Below, one piece after another: positions 43,293-52,984 of a stretch of 64,000 nt of DNA (position 1 is its first letter; each line of letters begins with the position of its first letter). The DNA is taken from NCBI GenBank assembly GCA_903929135.1, contig CAIYTH010000046.1, positions 1 through 64,000 of the forward strand. Direction: 5' to 3'. The notes beneath the pieces were generated by a model. The model was not told the origin of the DNA. It worked only from the letters and a program-made list of their open reading frames with translations, and did no database searches. This DNA is from an uncultured Chlorobiales bacterium (GTDB lineage Bacteria; Bacteroidota; Chlorobiia; Chlorobiales; Chlorobiaceae). The position numbers and the translations under genes are program-made.

Positions 43293-43392
43293 TCGTGGCC
43301 CGGCAAACAAAACCATTTTGTGTTCGCGAAGAATTTGTGTAAGATTACTTTATTGATAAGGAAGTCTTACCCATAACCAGCCAAATATCACG

Positions 43393-43650
43393 ATGAGCAA
43401 TCCGTCCGGAGCTTTCGTTCAGGGTGCCGAGGCATACGGCAGGTTCCTGGAGGTTTTTATCGATGGCCACTGGTGGGTTGTCGGTGACTGTCTCGAAAAC
43501 ATCGGCAAGACCACAAAGCGACTCGGGGCAAACGCATACCCCTATCTTTACGGTGGAGCTGGCGCCGGGACCGGATTGAGAGGCACCTCTCCGTCAGTCT
43601 CCGGTTATGCAACACCGACCAAAGAGGTACAAAGTCGTTTCAAGGATTGA
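43393..43650 (+). CDS. csmE: chlorosome envelope protein E (CsmA/CsmE family baseplate precursor)
   Basis: GAFVQGAEAYGRFLEVFIDGHWWVVGDCLENIGKTTKRLGANAYPYLYGG + cleavable C-terminus. Confidence 0.93.
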   Translation: MSNPSGAFVQGAEAYGRFLEVFIDGHWWVVGDCLENIGKTTKRLGANAYPYLYGGAGAGTGLRGTSPSVSGYATPTKEVQSRFKD

Positions 43651-43672
43651 TCCGACAAATCCAGAAGATTTT

Positions 43673-43702
43673 GAGGGGCCCTTCGGGCCCCTCTCTTTTT
43701 TC
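43673..43702 (+). terminator. rho-independent terminator of csmE
   Basis: GAGGGGCCC-TTC-GGGCCCCTC + T-run. Confidence 0.93.
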
Positions 43703-43805
43703 TCTCCCTGCAGTTGCGATGGCCCTCCGAATGAGTAACTTATGCTAAGGGAAAACCTCCAGTTCCTGTTGTTGCTTCTTAATCTGAATCAGAGGATGTC
43801 ACATC

Positions 43806-44180
43806 ATGGCAAATGAGGAAAAAATCGACACCGTGCAATCGATAGCTACTGCTGCGCAAAGCATGGTAGATCTGGGACAAAGCCAGATCAATCTGGTCGT
43901 AAGGACTGTGGAGACGCTGACGCCGGTTGTGGGATCAGTCGCCAAAACAATGACCGACGTGCTTGTCTCTTCGGTCAACGTGCTGGGATCGACCGCCGGT
44001 GCCGCCGTGGGGGTCGTCACTTCGGCAGGAGGCGCGATCCTGAACTCGGTAGGCGCCATCGTCGCTGTACCGCTCAGGCTTCTTGGGAATGTTGCGGGAG
44101 CGCTCGTCTCGACTGCTCAGTCGGGAATCGGTTTTGTGTTCACGACTGTCGGCAGTCTGGTTCCTGCAAAAAAGATCTGA
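43806..44180 (+). CDS. csmD: chlorosome envelope protein (CsmC/CsmD-type)
   Basis: 124 aa, alternating hydrophobic segments, downstream of csmE; symbol tentative. Confidence 0.65.
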   Translation: MANEEKIDTVQSIATAAQSMVDLGQSQINLVVRTVETLTPVVGSVAKTMTDVLVSSVNVLGSTAGAAVGVVTSAGGAILNSVGAIVAVPLRLLGNVAGALVSTAQSGIGFVFTTVGSLVPAKKI

Positions 44181-44196
44181 ATCCTGCAGTCGCGGG

Positions 44197-44237
44197 AAAC
44201 AATAAAGGCACGCCCGACGGGCGTGCCTTTATTGTTT
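44197..44237. terminator. bidirectional terminator between csmD-like and SDR genes
   Basis: AAACAATAAAGGCACGCCCG / CGGGCGTGCCTTTATTGTTT near-perfect long inverted repeat. Confidence 0.9.
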
Positions 44238-44241
44238 CAGT

Positions 44242-44949
44242 TCAATCATGAAGCTTGTCATAGCAGCCTTCGAGTGACTGCTGGGGTTCAGGAGCATCGC
44301 TGACGACTTCGAAGGTACGTCTTCGGGCCTTGGCTACCCAAAGTGAAAGAACCGCAAGTTCCGCAACGTCCGAACGGTTTGTCCAGCCATTCCATATACG
44401 GTCACCCTGATCGACTTGAAGCCGATGCTGCAAAGGCTCACCGTCCTTCAGTCCGCCCGGACGGATAATGGTGTATGAGCGGTCATCCTGGCCGAACACC
44501 TTGCGCAGATGCTCCTCTGCGGCAAGCTTCATGGTCAGCACCCCCCCGAACAGATTGAGCGGATGAAACCACTTCGTCACTGCTATGGAACTGACCATGG
44601 CAAAATGGGTTGCTCCGGCCTTCACCGCCTCGTCCATAAGCCGGATAGCCCCGTCCCGGTCAACTTCTGCAGGCGAAGAATCTCCTGAGAGTGCACTGGA
44701 ACCAAGTGCTGAAATGACGGCCTGACATCCTTCGACGGCTCTTGCGACATCCTCTTTGTCCTGTATTTTGCCGACGGCGACTTCAACTCTGTCACCGAAC
44801 AATTCCCTCGCCTTCTCTTCCGAGCGCGACAACACCCTGACCGGCACTCCGTAATGAAGCAGCCTCCTGACAACCCAGCTTCCCGTACGTCCTGTCGCCC
44901 CGGCAACAAGCACCTTTCCTTTGTAAACTGAACCTGTATCCATGATCAC
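44242..44949 (-). CDS. atypical SDR NAD(P)-binding protein
   Basis: VLVAGATGRTGSWVVRRLL Rossmann motif. Confidence 0.85.
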   Translation of the reverse strand: MIMDTGSVYKGKVLVAGATGRTGSWVVRRLLHYGVPVRVLSRSEEKARELFGDRVEVAVGKIQDKEDVARAVEGCQAVISALGSSALSGDSSPAEVDRDGAIRLMDEAVKAGATHFAMVSSIAVTKWFHPLNLFGGVLTMKLAAEEHLRKVFGQDDRSYTIIRPGGLKDGEPLQHRLQVDQGDRIWNGWTNRSDVAELAVLSLWVAKARRRTFEVVSDAPEPQQSLEGCYDKLHD

Positions 44950-45140
44950 CCCTTTCTAGCTCTTTTGAAATAGTCGTATGAGAAAAGAAACGCATTGTCC
45001 TGCGTAACCGTTTCATTGCGGTTATGCATTGCCTGAAGTCCGAAGGCAAGGTTCTCAGCCCCATTTTGACTAAATTTTATGCACGTACGAGATGACCGAC
45101 GAATCAATGGCACACCCGAACACCTGACCCGAAAACGAAC

Positions 45141-46457
45141 ATGAACAATCCCAGATCTGGTTTTCCGATACTTCTCCTTCTCCTCTCACCAGCTCTCTGC
45201 TCCACCTCCCTGGCCTACGACCGCGGGCAGCTCGAACTCCTCCAGAAGAGCGTCGGGGAATGGAACTCGATGCGAAAGGTTCATCCCGAGATCCGGATTG
45301 ACCTGTCGAAAGCGAAACTTGACAAGGTGAACCTGAGAGGAGCGGACCTCTCGAACGCCGACCTTACAAAGGCGGAACTGAGCGGAGCATCGCTTGACAA
45401 CGCCCGGTTGAAGGGGGCAAACCTATCGATGGCCTACCTGAGAAAGGCAAACATGAAAAACGCCGATGTGTCTACTGCCTGGCTGAAAGGTGCCGACATG
45501 AACGGAGCGTTCATGGAGTCGGCCAGTTTTGCAGGATCCAACCTGGCATCGGCAAACCTCCGGTGGGCCAAACTTTCAGGTGCCGACCTCTCACAGGCAA
45601 ACCTGCGTGAGGCCATCCTTTTCGAAACGGATCTGGAAAGTGCGAATCTCAGGGGAACGCTGTTCACTGAAGCAAAAGGCCTTGACAGCGCCGTGCTGAA
45701 AAACGCAAAGATTTCGAACAATACGATTCTGCCTTCAGGCAAGGAGGCGGACAACTCATGGGCAATCAGGCACGATGCCCGGTTATTCACGGAGGCAGTC
45801 GCCTCAACCAGGATCTTACAGCCACCGGTCGCCACGCCTCCCGCCCCCCCCTCGAAAGATCTGCCTGCAGCAGAACCCAGAGTCCCGACAGTGATCAGCC
45901 CTGAAATTACCGAGGTTCAGGCATGGAACACCATGCGGAAGGAGAACCCCGGGAAGGCGATCGAGATGAAGGAGGAAAAGCTTGGCAATGCCGACCTCGC
46001 CGGCGTCGACCTCCGAAAGGCGACGCTCTCGAAATCCGATTTCGGAGGAGCGAACCTCAACCATGCCAATCTGGAGAATGCGGCTCTGGCAGGTGCGAAT
46101 TTCCAGAAAGCCAACATGGTCCAGGCAAACCTGAAAGGAGCAAACCTGGAAGGTGCGAATCTCGACCGGGCATACATGAGTAATGCAAACCTCAGCAACG
46201 CGAACCTTCTCGACGCCATTCTTTTCGGGGCCACGCTGACCGGCGCAAACCTTGACGGCGCAAACCTCACCAAAGCCTCTCTTTTCGACGCGAACCTCGA
46301 GAAGGCCTCGCTCAAAGGTGCGAACCTGACCGATGCGAACCTTGTCGGCACGAACCTGAACGGCGCGATCATTTCACCGAAGACCATACTGCCTTCGGGA
46401 AAGAGGGCGACCCCGGACTGGGCGGGCCGACATGATGCGAAATTTATTGACCGTTAA
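45141..46457 (+). CDS. pentapeptide-repeat protein with two homologous halves
   Basis: A(D/N)LxxAxL repeats throughout, signal-like N-terminus. Confidence 0.93.
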   Translation: MNNPRSGFPILLLLLSPALCSTSLAYDRGQLELLQKSVGEWNSMRKVHPEIRIDLSKAKLDKVNLRGADLSNADLTKAELSGASLDNARLKGANLSMAYLRKANMKNADVSTAWLKGADMNGAFMESASFAGSNLASANLRWAKLSGADLSQANLREAILFETDLESANLRGTLFTEAKGLDSAVLKNAKISNNTILPSGKEADNSWAIRHDARLFTEAVASTRILQPPVATPPAPPSKDLPAAEPRVPTVISPEITEVQAWNTMRKENPGKAIEMKEEKLGNADLAGVDLRKATLSKSDFGGANLNHANLENAALAGANFQKANMVQANLKGANLEGANLDRAYMSNANLSNANLLDAILFGATLTGANLDGANLTKASLFDANLEKASLKGANLTDANLVGTNLNGAIISPKTILPSGKRATPDWAGRHDAKFIDR

Positions 46458-46492
46458 CCCGTATGTCGCGAACGAAACCAAACTGAAACGTC

Positions 46493-46726
46493 ATGGCAAA
46501 CATTCTCGTCGCGAGCTACTACAGCCGCTGGGATCTGACCGGACACAAGGGAAGGATCGCCCTGTACGACCCAAGCAACCAGTTGATCGAAAACCATCTG
46601 TTCGTCGATCCAGCTGAATTCCAGGTGGTTGCCAGCATGCTTCGAAACGAAAAACCGCTCTGGTTCGATACCGACGTCAAACACCTGCGAACTGGCTCGG
46701 AGCCTGTGGGAGAGGGAGAAAAATAA
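46493..46726 (+). CDS. hypothetical protein (77 aa)
   Basis: ORF with plausible codon usage downstream of 45141-46457. Confidence 0.5.
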   Translation: MANILVASYYSRWDLTGHKGRIALYDPSNQLIENHLFVDPAEFQVVASMLRNEKPLWFDTDVKHLRTGSEPVGEGEK

Positions 46727-46756
46727 GAGCCCGGCGTGGGGAATACGGGAGCCTGC

Positions 46757-47035
46757 TCAGTTGGGGAAACGTTTCCTGAACCTCAATTGAAGCAGGGGAT
46801 GGGCCTTGCTGAGGTTCGGGTCATTGACCGGAAGGATGTGCTTTTTCCCGGTGCGGGTGACGACTTCGATCGTCCCGTCGGTATTTACGGAGGTTACTTT
46901 CCAGAATTTGTCTACCACGTAATGGTAATGCTCGCCATGCGCGAGAGGATACACATCCTTCGCACGAGGACCCGGCGAAACCGAGCTTTTAGGCTTGTGA
47001 TAGACTATGGGATCCCCCACCCTGAATTGCGCCAT
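46757..47035 (-). CDS. hypothetical protein (92 aa, SH3-like beta-rich)
   Basis: ORF MAQFRVGDPIVYHKPKS...VNTDGTIEVVTRTGKKHIL. Confidence 0.65.
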   Translation of the reverse strand: MAQFRVGDPIVYHKPKSSVSPGPRAKDVYPLAHGEHYHYVVDKFWKVTSVNTDGTIEVVTRTGKKHILPVNDPNLSKAHPLLQLRFRKRFPN

Positions 47036-47134
47036 CTAGACCTCCTTTCCGTGATGCTGACGGGCTGAACTTTCGTAAATAACGTTGACGTATATAGTAA
47101 TAAAAAATCAAACTATATTTCTTCATTTTTTTTA

Positions 47135-48322
47135 TCACGCACCCGATTCTTCAATAAATCTGATGATCAGACGGTCGCCGTCCTTTTCGGCGCCTCCTGT
47201 TCTGAGCGTAGCCAGAGACTGTGGCAGCACCATGTTCCTCCGATGGTTGCCGATACGGATGTTCAGTTCGTCGCCGCTTTTGCTCAGTTCGATCTTCTCG
47301 TCCGGGAGCCCCGGAAGGTAGATCTCAAGCCGGAAGCCGTCGTCTGCCTGGATAATCTGGTAGATATTCCTGTGGTAGTAGACCTGGGACGGATCTTCAT
47401 CGCCATACAGCGTCTCCTTGAGTTTTTCGAGGGTAGCCATACCGCAGATCTCCCGTGTATATAGAGGAACCTCTTTCACAGGGAGCGGGCTGAAATTGTC
47501 GATGATCTCCTGACGATAAATCTTCTGGTTCTCTTTCCAGTACTGGAAATAGGGATCCACGACCTCATCGGGGATGATCCGGTTGGAGATAACCAGATCG
47601 ATGGCAATATTGTAGAGGCTCAGGTAGGCTTGCGCCCTCAATGACTCCTTGATGACCATCTTCTCCGGGTTCGTCACCAGTCGTACGGAGGATACGGTAT
47701 GGTCGGTCAGAATCCGGCCCAGAGCCTCGATCTGTTCGTAAAACTCGTAAGGCAGGGCCATCATCTCCTTGTCAGGAAGCGAAAATCCGGCAAGCGGCCT
47801 GAAAATAGGTTCAACCAGAGGCCGTAGATACCCCGCCACCTTTTCGAGCGGCTTGTACAACCTCCTCATATACCAGCCACCGACCTCGGGAATGCTCAGA
47901 AGCCTCAGCGCCGTACCGGTCGGAGCCGAATCGATGATCAGGACGTCATACTGCCCCTCCTTGTGATGGCGGAACACCCTCACCAGCCCGAAGATCTCAT
48001 CCATGCCGGGAAGAATGGCGAGCTCCTCGGCCTGCACCCCTTCCATCCCGCGTGCCTGGAGCACTTCGGTGATATAGCGTTTGACGCTTCCCCAGTTATG
48101 CGCGAGCTCTTCGAGGACATCGAGCTCGGCACCCCAAAGGTTGTCACACACCTTTTTCGGCTGATGGCTGAGCCCCATATCGAAACTGTCTGCAAGGGAG
48201 TGAGCAGGATCGGTGCTCAACACCAGTGTCTTGTAACCAAGTTCGGCGCAGCGCAATCCCGTTGCAGCCGCCATCGAGGTTTTCCCAACCCCGCCTTTTC
48301 CCGTCATCAGAATCAGACGCAT
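47135..48322 (-). CDS. arsA: ArsA-family ATPase with C-terminal HSP20-like domain
   Basis: [15 protein letters not shown] deviant Walker [14 protein letters not shown]-terminal [33 protein letters not shown]. Confidence 0.92.
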   Translation of the reverse strand: MRLILMTGKGGVGKTSMAAATGLRCAELGYKTLVLSTDPAHSLADSFDMGLSHQPKKVCDNLWGAELDVLEELAHNWGSVKRYITEVLQARGMEGVQAEELAILPGMDEIFGLVRVFRHHKEGQYDVLIIDSAPTGTALRLLSIPEVGGWYMRRLYKPLEKVAGYLRPLVEPIFRPLAGFSLPDKEMMALPYEFYEQIEALGRILTDHTVSSVRLVTNPEKMVIKESLRAQAYLSLYNIAIDLVISNRIIPDEVVDPYFQYWKENQKIYRQEIIDNFSPLPVKEVPLYTREICGMATLEKLKETLYGDEDPSQVYYHRNIYQIIQADDGFRLEIYLPGLPDEKIELSKSGDELNIRIGNHRRNMVLPQSLATLRTGGAEKDGDRLIIRFIEESGA

Positions 48323-48446
48323 CAACATCCCTCCGTTTTATATGCTGGAAGCACCGAGATTGATAACGAGATGCCGGAAATAATAGTTTTCACGGCAAAG
48401 GATAAAATCCCGTAACCGCATTGGACAAACCGGATGTCATAAAAAA

Positions 48447-48569
48447 AAGCGGCCAGGCGGCCGCTTTGGTGAGCAGACGTTCCCCCACGAATCTGCTCAT
48501 TCTCACTGGCGTGAGAAGCTTGTACACTACTACCGGACAGCATGATATCGGTTTACCCGATAGTGCCGG
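48447..48569 (-). ncRNA. candidate structured RNA: two or more hairpins followed by rho-independent terminator (Chlorobi-1-like)
   Basis: minus strand: TTCTCAC-GCCA-GTGAGAA; TGAGCAGA-loop-TCTGCTCA; AAGCGGCC-GCCT-GGCCGCTT + T8; additional ATCGG/CCGAT hairpin upstream. Confidence 0.6.
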
Positions 48570-48726
48570 AACAATAAGGTTTCAATTCAAATAATACTAT
48601 TATTTCCTGAAAACCAAACACTATAACACGAAACACAACATCATACACAATATGTATATACCAGTGCCGATATCGCATATAAATATTATGAACGCTGAGG
48701 GATCCGGGTATTATTGCCGGAAACGC

Positions 48727-48753
48727 GAAAGCCGGCACTTGGAGGCCGGCTTC
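48727..48753 (-). terminator. terminator of the HTH-PAS gene
   Basis: GAAAGCCGGC...GGCCGGCTTC. Confidence 0.65.
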
Positions 48754-48796
48754 AGGAGGATAGGTCAAAAAAGGCTCACGAGCCCTGCGGAAACGC

Positions 48797-49456
48797 TCAA
48801 CCGACCTTGCAGTCTGTCTTGCGAAGGATCATCGCATATTCACTGAGATCCGACATCGGCTTTCTCTTGACCGAAAGACTCCATTCAACATTGAGGTAGG
48901 TGCCGTCGCCTGAAAGGAATCGGGAATAGAACATGAGAACCGCCTCATCCGGCTTCTGACGCTGGAGGGCGCTTCTGATCTGGGCATAGTCTTCAGGATG
49001 GATGAGCTTGGACAGGCATGAACCCGAAAGACAGTTCGGTTCATATCCCAGAAATTTCTCGAGCGACCCGTTAAGGTCAACGATATTTTCAGCGTCGTCG
49101 AGCACGGCGTAGGCCTCGATCGCGGGCTTGAGCCGTTCGTCGAAACGCCCGATATGAAGGCGGACCTGCCTGAGGAGGTTATCGATATCCATCCGGTAGC
49201 GCGACAATGCGAGGGCGTCGCTGATGGGGGTCATCATCTCTCCGACAGCATGACCGGTGAGAATCCATTCAACGTCGGCACCGTCTTTTTCAAGACGTTC
49301 GAGCATCTTTTTGCCCGGCAGGCATTTACCCTTGAGATATGGAGTCATCTGTGCCGGATACTTGATCCCGGAAGCCCTGCAGAAAGCGTTGATCGATCCG
49401 TGTTTTTTCAGAATATAATCGCGAAGCCGATGATGAAAACCGTTATGTGAAGTCAT
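48797..49456 (-). CDS. PAS-domain protein with N-terminal HTH-like region
   Basis: N-term LKKHGSINAFCRASGIKYPAQMTPYLKGKCLP; C-term PAS/PAC. Confidence 0.75.
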   Translation of the reverse strand: MTSHNGFHHRLRDYILKKHGSINAFCRASGIKYPAQMTPYLKGKCLPGKKMLERLEKDGADVEWILTGHAVGEMMTPISDALALSRYRMDIDNLLRQVRLHIGRFDERLKPAIEAYAVLDDAENIVDLNGSLEKFLGYEPNCLSGSCLSKLIHPEDYAQIRSALQRQKPDEAVLMFYSRFLSGDGTYLNVEWSLSVKRKPMSDLSEYAMILRKTDCKVG

Positions 49457-49589
49457 GATGAGATATCGTTCTTTTACAAATTACGTGAATACAGGGATAA
49501 TAGATTTCCCGAATCATGATACCCGTTTCGCCAACACGCCCCTTGCCTGGAAGTTGAACAGGCGGCGCGTTAATAGAAAAAAAAGCACT

Positions 49590-49847
49590 TCATGCCTTGA
49601 GCCACCAGATCAGCACCAGGCAGACCGTATAAAAAAGGCAAAGCCCCCAGAACAGTTAAGCGCCGAGAATCCCGTATCTCAAGGCTGCCGATCCCTGTCC
49701 GGGAGCAAGGTCCATGACCATGGTAGCAAGCACCGCCGAATTGTCCACCGACAGCAGACTCTCGATCACGATAAGATCAAGAACTACCAGCAGCGTGGGC
49801 ACAGAAAAACAGCTCAGATGTTGTATATGTCCGGACATGAAAAACAC
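49590..49847 (-). pseudogene. TerC-family membrane protein remnant with in-frame stop
   Basis: IESLLSVDNSAVLATMVMDLAPGQGSAALRYGILGA*LFWGLCLFYTVCLVLIWWLKA* continuous frame, TAA interrupting homology-like sequence. Confidence 0.75.
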
Positions 49848-49932
49848 CCGTCACCGCTGTCAAACCTATGCCCCTCACACACATATATATGTATATAAAT
49901 ATTAATTCACAAAAAAAATTCATTTGCAGGAC

Positions 49933-51846
49933 TCATATCTGTACCTGGACACCGATTTCAATCACCTGACCTGAAGGAAGATCGTAGTATGCCGAGGCGC
50001 TCTGGGCATTCCGCGCCATCAGGCCGAACAGCTTCTTTCTCCAGAGGCTCATTTTCGTCTTCATCACCGCAACGATCTTTTCCCGGTTCAGGAAAAAGCT
50101 GGTCGCGCCGGGCTTGAAATTGAGTCCCTCGACATTTGCGAGAGCCAGCACCTGCTGGATATTCGGATACTCCATGAACCCGTAGCGGGCGATGATCTTG
50201 AAGAGTCCATCTCCGAGAGATGTCACCTCGACCTTCCTGCTGTCGGCAACCCTCGGCACACGCTCTGTCGAAAAATGGAGCAACCCGACTTCCTGGTGCA
50301 GGATCTTGTTGTGCCGTAGATTATGCAACAAGGCAATCGGCACGACATCCGGATTGGCCGTCAGATAGATCGCCTGCCCGCTCACCCGCTGCGGGGGCTG
50401 CAAAGCAAGACTTTCCGTGAACTCTCCCAGCGTGAGCGTCCGGTCCTGGATCTGCTTCAGCAGGAGTATGCGTCCCTGCTTCCAGGTCACCATAATCGTA
50501 AAGCAGAACAGGCCGATGACCAGAGGGAACCAAGCCCCGTGGAACAGCTTGCTCACACTGGCACCAAAAAACGACAGGTCGATGATCATGAAAAATCCGA
50601 CCAGCAGATTGACGGCCACACGATTCCATTGCCAGAGATCCCTGGCGACATAATAGAACAGGATGGCGGAAATCAGCATCGTGGCCGTCACGGCCACGCC
50701 ATACGCCGATGCGAGACGGCTCGAGGATCCGAACCCTGCCACAAGGCCAACCGTTGCGAACATCAGTGACCAGTTTGCCGCCGGCACGTAAATCTGGCCG
50801 ATATGGCTGTCTGAGGTGTGCCTGATGGTTACCCTGGGCAGATAACCGAGCTGGATCGCCTGCTGGGTCAGCGAAAAGACGCCGGTAATAAGCGCCTGAG
50901 AGGCGATAATGGTCGCCAGGGTGGCAAGGACCACCATGGGAATCATGCCCCATGAAGGTACCAGGGAGTAGAACGGGTTGTCGGACGCCTCAGGTGAAGC
51001 AAGCAGGAACGCTCCCTGTCCGAAATAGTTCAGCAGCAAAGCCGGCAGCACGAGCACCACCCATGTCAGGCGGATCGGACGGCGGCCAAAATGGCCCATG
51101 TCGGCATACAATGCCTCCGCACCGGTCACCGAAAGGAACACCGCACCGAGCACGAGAAAACCGTGAATGTGGTTGTTCATCAGGAACTCGATGCCGTACC
51201 AGGGGAAAATCGCCATGAGAATCCGGGGGTATAGGATGATCTCCTGCAATCCGAGAATACCGATGACCGAAAACCAGACAAGAATGATCGGACCGAACAG
51301 CGCCCCCACTTTCGCCGTGCCGTGATGCTGGAACAGAAAAAGCACGATAAGAATGACGATCGTCAACGGTATGGTCAGCGTGCTCAGTTCCGGCGCGATG
51401 ATCTGCACGCCCTCAACAGCGCTCAGCACTGAAATCGCGGGAGTGATCATCCCGTCGCCATACAGAAGTGAAGCTCCGAAAAGCCCTATTCCCACAAGGA
51501 ACCATCGCTCGCTGCCTTTCTTCTTGCTATGGGAGATGATCAGGGAGGTCAGGGCAAGTATGCCGCCCTCCCCCTCGTTGTCGGCCTTCATGATGAAGGT
51601 GAGATATTTGATGCTGACAATGAGAATGATCGCCCATACCAGCAGGGAGAGCACGCCGAGCACATTGTCGGTCGTCACGGGAATGCTGTATTCGCCGTGA
51701 AAACACTCACGGATCGCGTAAAGCGGACTGGTGCCGATATCACCGAACACCACGCCGAGCGCCGCGAGGGAAAGTGTTGCAAGGTGTTTGAAATCGCTTT
51801 CGCCGGGATGTGAAGAAAGATGGGAATCTTCAGAAATCGTTGACAT
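49933..51846 (-). CDS. kup: potassium transporter Kup
   Basis: LGVVFGDIGTSPLYAIRECF, GEGGILALTSLI, KVGALFGP. Confidence 0.96.
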   Translation of the reverse strand: MSTISEDSHLSSHPGESDFKHLATLSLAALGVVFGDIGTSPLYAIRECFHGEYSIPVTTDNVLGVLSLLVWAIILIVSIKYLTFIMKADNEGEGGILALTSLIISHSKKKGSERWFLVGIGLFGASLLYGDGMITPAISVLSAVEGVQIIAPELSTLTIPLTIVILIVLFLFQHHGTAKVGALFGPIILVWFSVIGILGLQEIILYPRILMAIFPWYGIEFLMNNHIHGFLVLGAVFLSVTGAEALYADMGHFGRRPIRLTWVVLVLPALLLNYFGQGAFLLASPEASDNPFYSLVPSWGMIPMVVLATLATIIASQALITGVFSLTQQAIQLGYLPRVTIRHTSDSHIGQIYVPAANWSLMFATVGLVAGFGSSSRLASAYGVAVTATMLISAILFYYVARDLWQWNRVAVNLLVGFFMIIDLSFFGASVSKLFHGAWFPLVIGLFCFTIMVTWKQGRILLLKQIQDRTLTLGEFTESLALQPPQRVSGQAIYLTANPDVVPIALLHNLRHNKILHQEVGLLHFSTERVPRVADSRKVEVTSLGDGLFKIIARYGFMEYPNIQQVLALANVEGLNFKPGATSFFLNREKIVAVMKTKMSLWRKKLFGLMARNAQSASAYYDLPSGQVIEIGVQVQI

Positions 51847-52036
51847 AAAGAAGGAAGGTGTTGTTGCCGGAGTAAGTTGCGTTAAAGTTTACCTTTCTTG
51901 GCGCATAAGAAACCAGACAGATACCCGATGCAGCATGAAATGAGCATGCAGTAATATCCCGCCGCCTCTTTATGATAAGAGGGAATATAAGTAATAGCCT
52001 TCAAACGCAAGCAACTACCGAAATTGCCCTGTCACG

Positions 52037-52984
52037 TCAAGGCGCCAACTCCTTGAGTGCATCAGTGGCAAGCGAATCGCCCATCTCCACAGCCTTTTTC
52101 AAATCGTCGATCGCCCCCGCCCTGTCGCCCGAAAGCTTTTTGACGACTCCGCGATTATACCAGACCGACGCGTTCCCCGGTTCGATTTCGATGATTTTGC
52201 CCAAATCCCTGACAGCACCCTTGTAATCGCCGAGTTTCATGCTGGTGAATGCCCGGTTGTTCCAGGCCGCGAGCATCATCGGATCCAGCACGAGCACCCG
52301 TGAATAGTCCTCGTAAGCCCCCTTCGCATCATCGATGGCAACCCTTGCATTCCCCCGGTTGTACCACGCCACCGTATAACGCTGATCCAGGGCCACCGAG
52401 CGGGAAAAATCGTCGATTGCCCCCTGCAAATCTCCTGAAAACCCCTTTGCAAGCCCTCTGTTGTTGTATACCCCTGCCAGTCCGGGATCAAGCGCGAGCG
52501 CCTTGTCGTAATCAGCGATTGCTGCACGATAATCCTTCATCGAGGTCCGGACCGTACCCCGGTTGTTGTAGAATTCGGGTACTGACGGATTGATCGAAAT
52601 CGCTTTCGATATATCGGCAATAGCCAATGCGTAAGCACCCAGAGCCGCCCTGGTATATCCACGGTTGTTGTACGCGACAATCGACCTGGGATCCATCGCA
52701 ATGGTCTTCGAATAATCGGCGATGGCCCCCTTCAGGTCGCCGGCAAACCCTTTTGCAAGCCCCCTGTTATAGAAAGCCACGGGATTGTGCGGCTTAAGCC
52801 TGATGGAACGGGAAAATTCCTCTATCGCTCCAGGGTAATCCCCGGATTCGGCCTTGCTCACCCCACGTTCCAGATACTCTTCGGAAACACCGGCTTCGGC
52901 GCTCGCAACAAACGCGGTCATCGCCAGCACAGCGAAAACGTACCCGATTATCCACCCTCTTGACCTCGAAACAAAATCGTTCAT
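52037..52984 (-). CDS. TPR-repeat protein
   Basis: seven-plus YNRGLAKGxxGDLxGAIxDYxKxIxxxP repeats, signal-like N-terminus. Confidence 0.93.
   Translation of the reverse strand: MNDFVSRSRGWIIGYVFAVLAMTAFVASAEAGVSEEYLERGVSKAESGDYPGAIEEFSRSIRLKPHNPVAFYNRGLAKGFAGDLKGAIADYSKTIAMDPRSIVAYNNRGYTRAALGAYALAIADISKAISINPSVPEFYNNRGTVRTSMKDYRAAIADYDKALALDPGLAGVYNNRGLAKGFSGDLQGAIDDFSRSVALDQRYTVAWYNRGNARVAIDDAKGAYEDYSRVLVLDPMMLAAWNNRAFTSMKLGDYKGAVRDLGKIIEIEPGNASVWYNRGVVKKLSGDRAGAIDDLKKAVEMGDSLATDALKELAP

Noticed and set aside
49861-49920. CACACATATATATGTATATA tract as a CRISPR-like or regulatory repeat
   Set aside because: Simple AT-rich dinucleotide sequence; no repeat-spacer structure. No CRISPR array was seen anywhere in the window.
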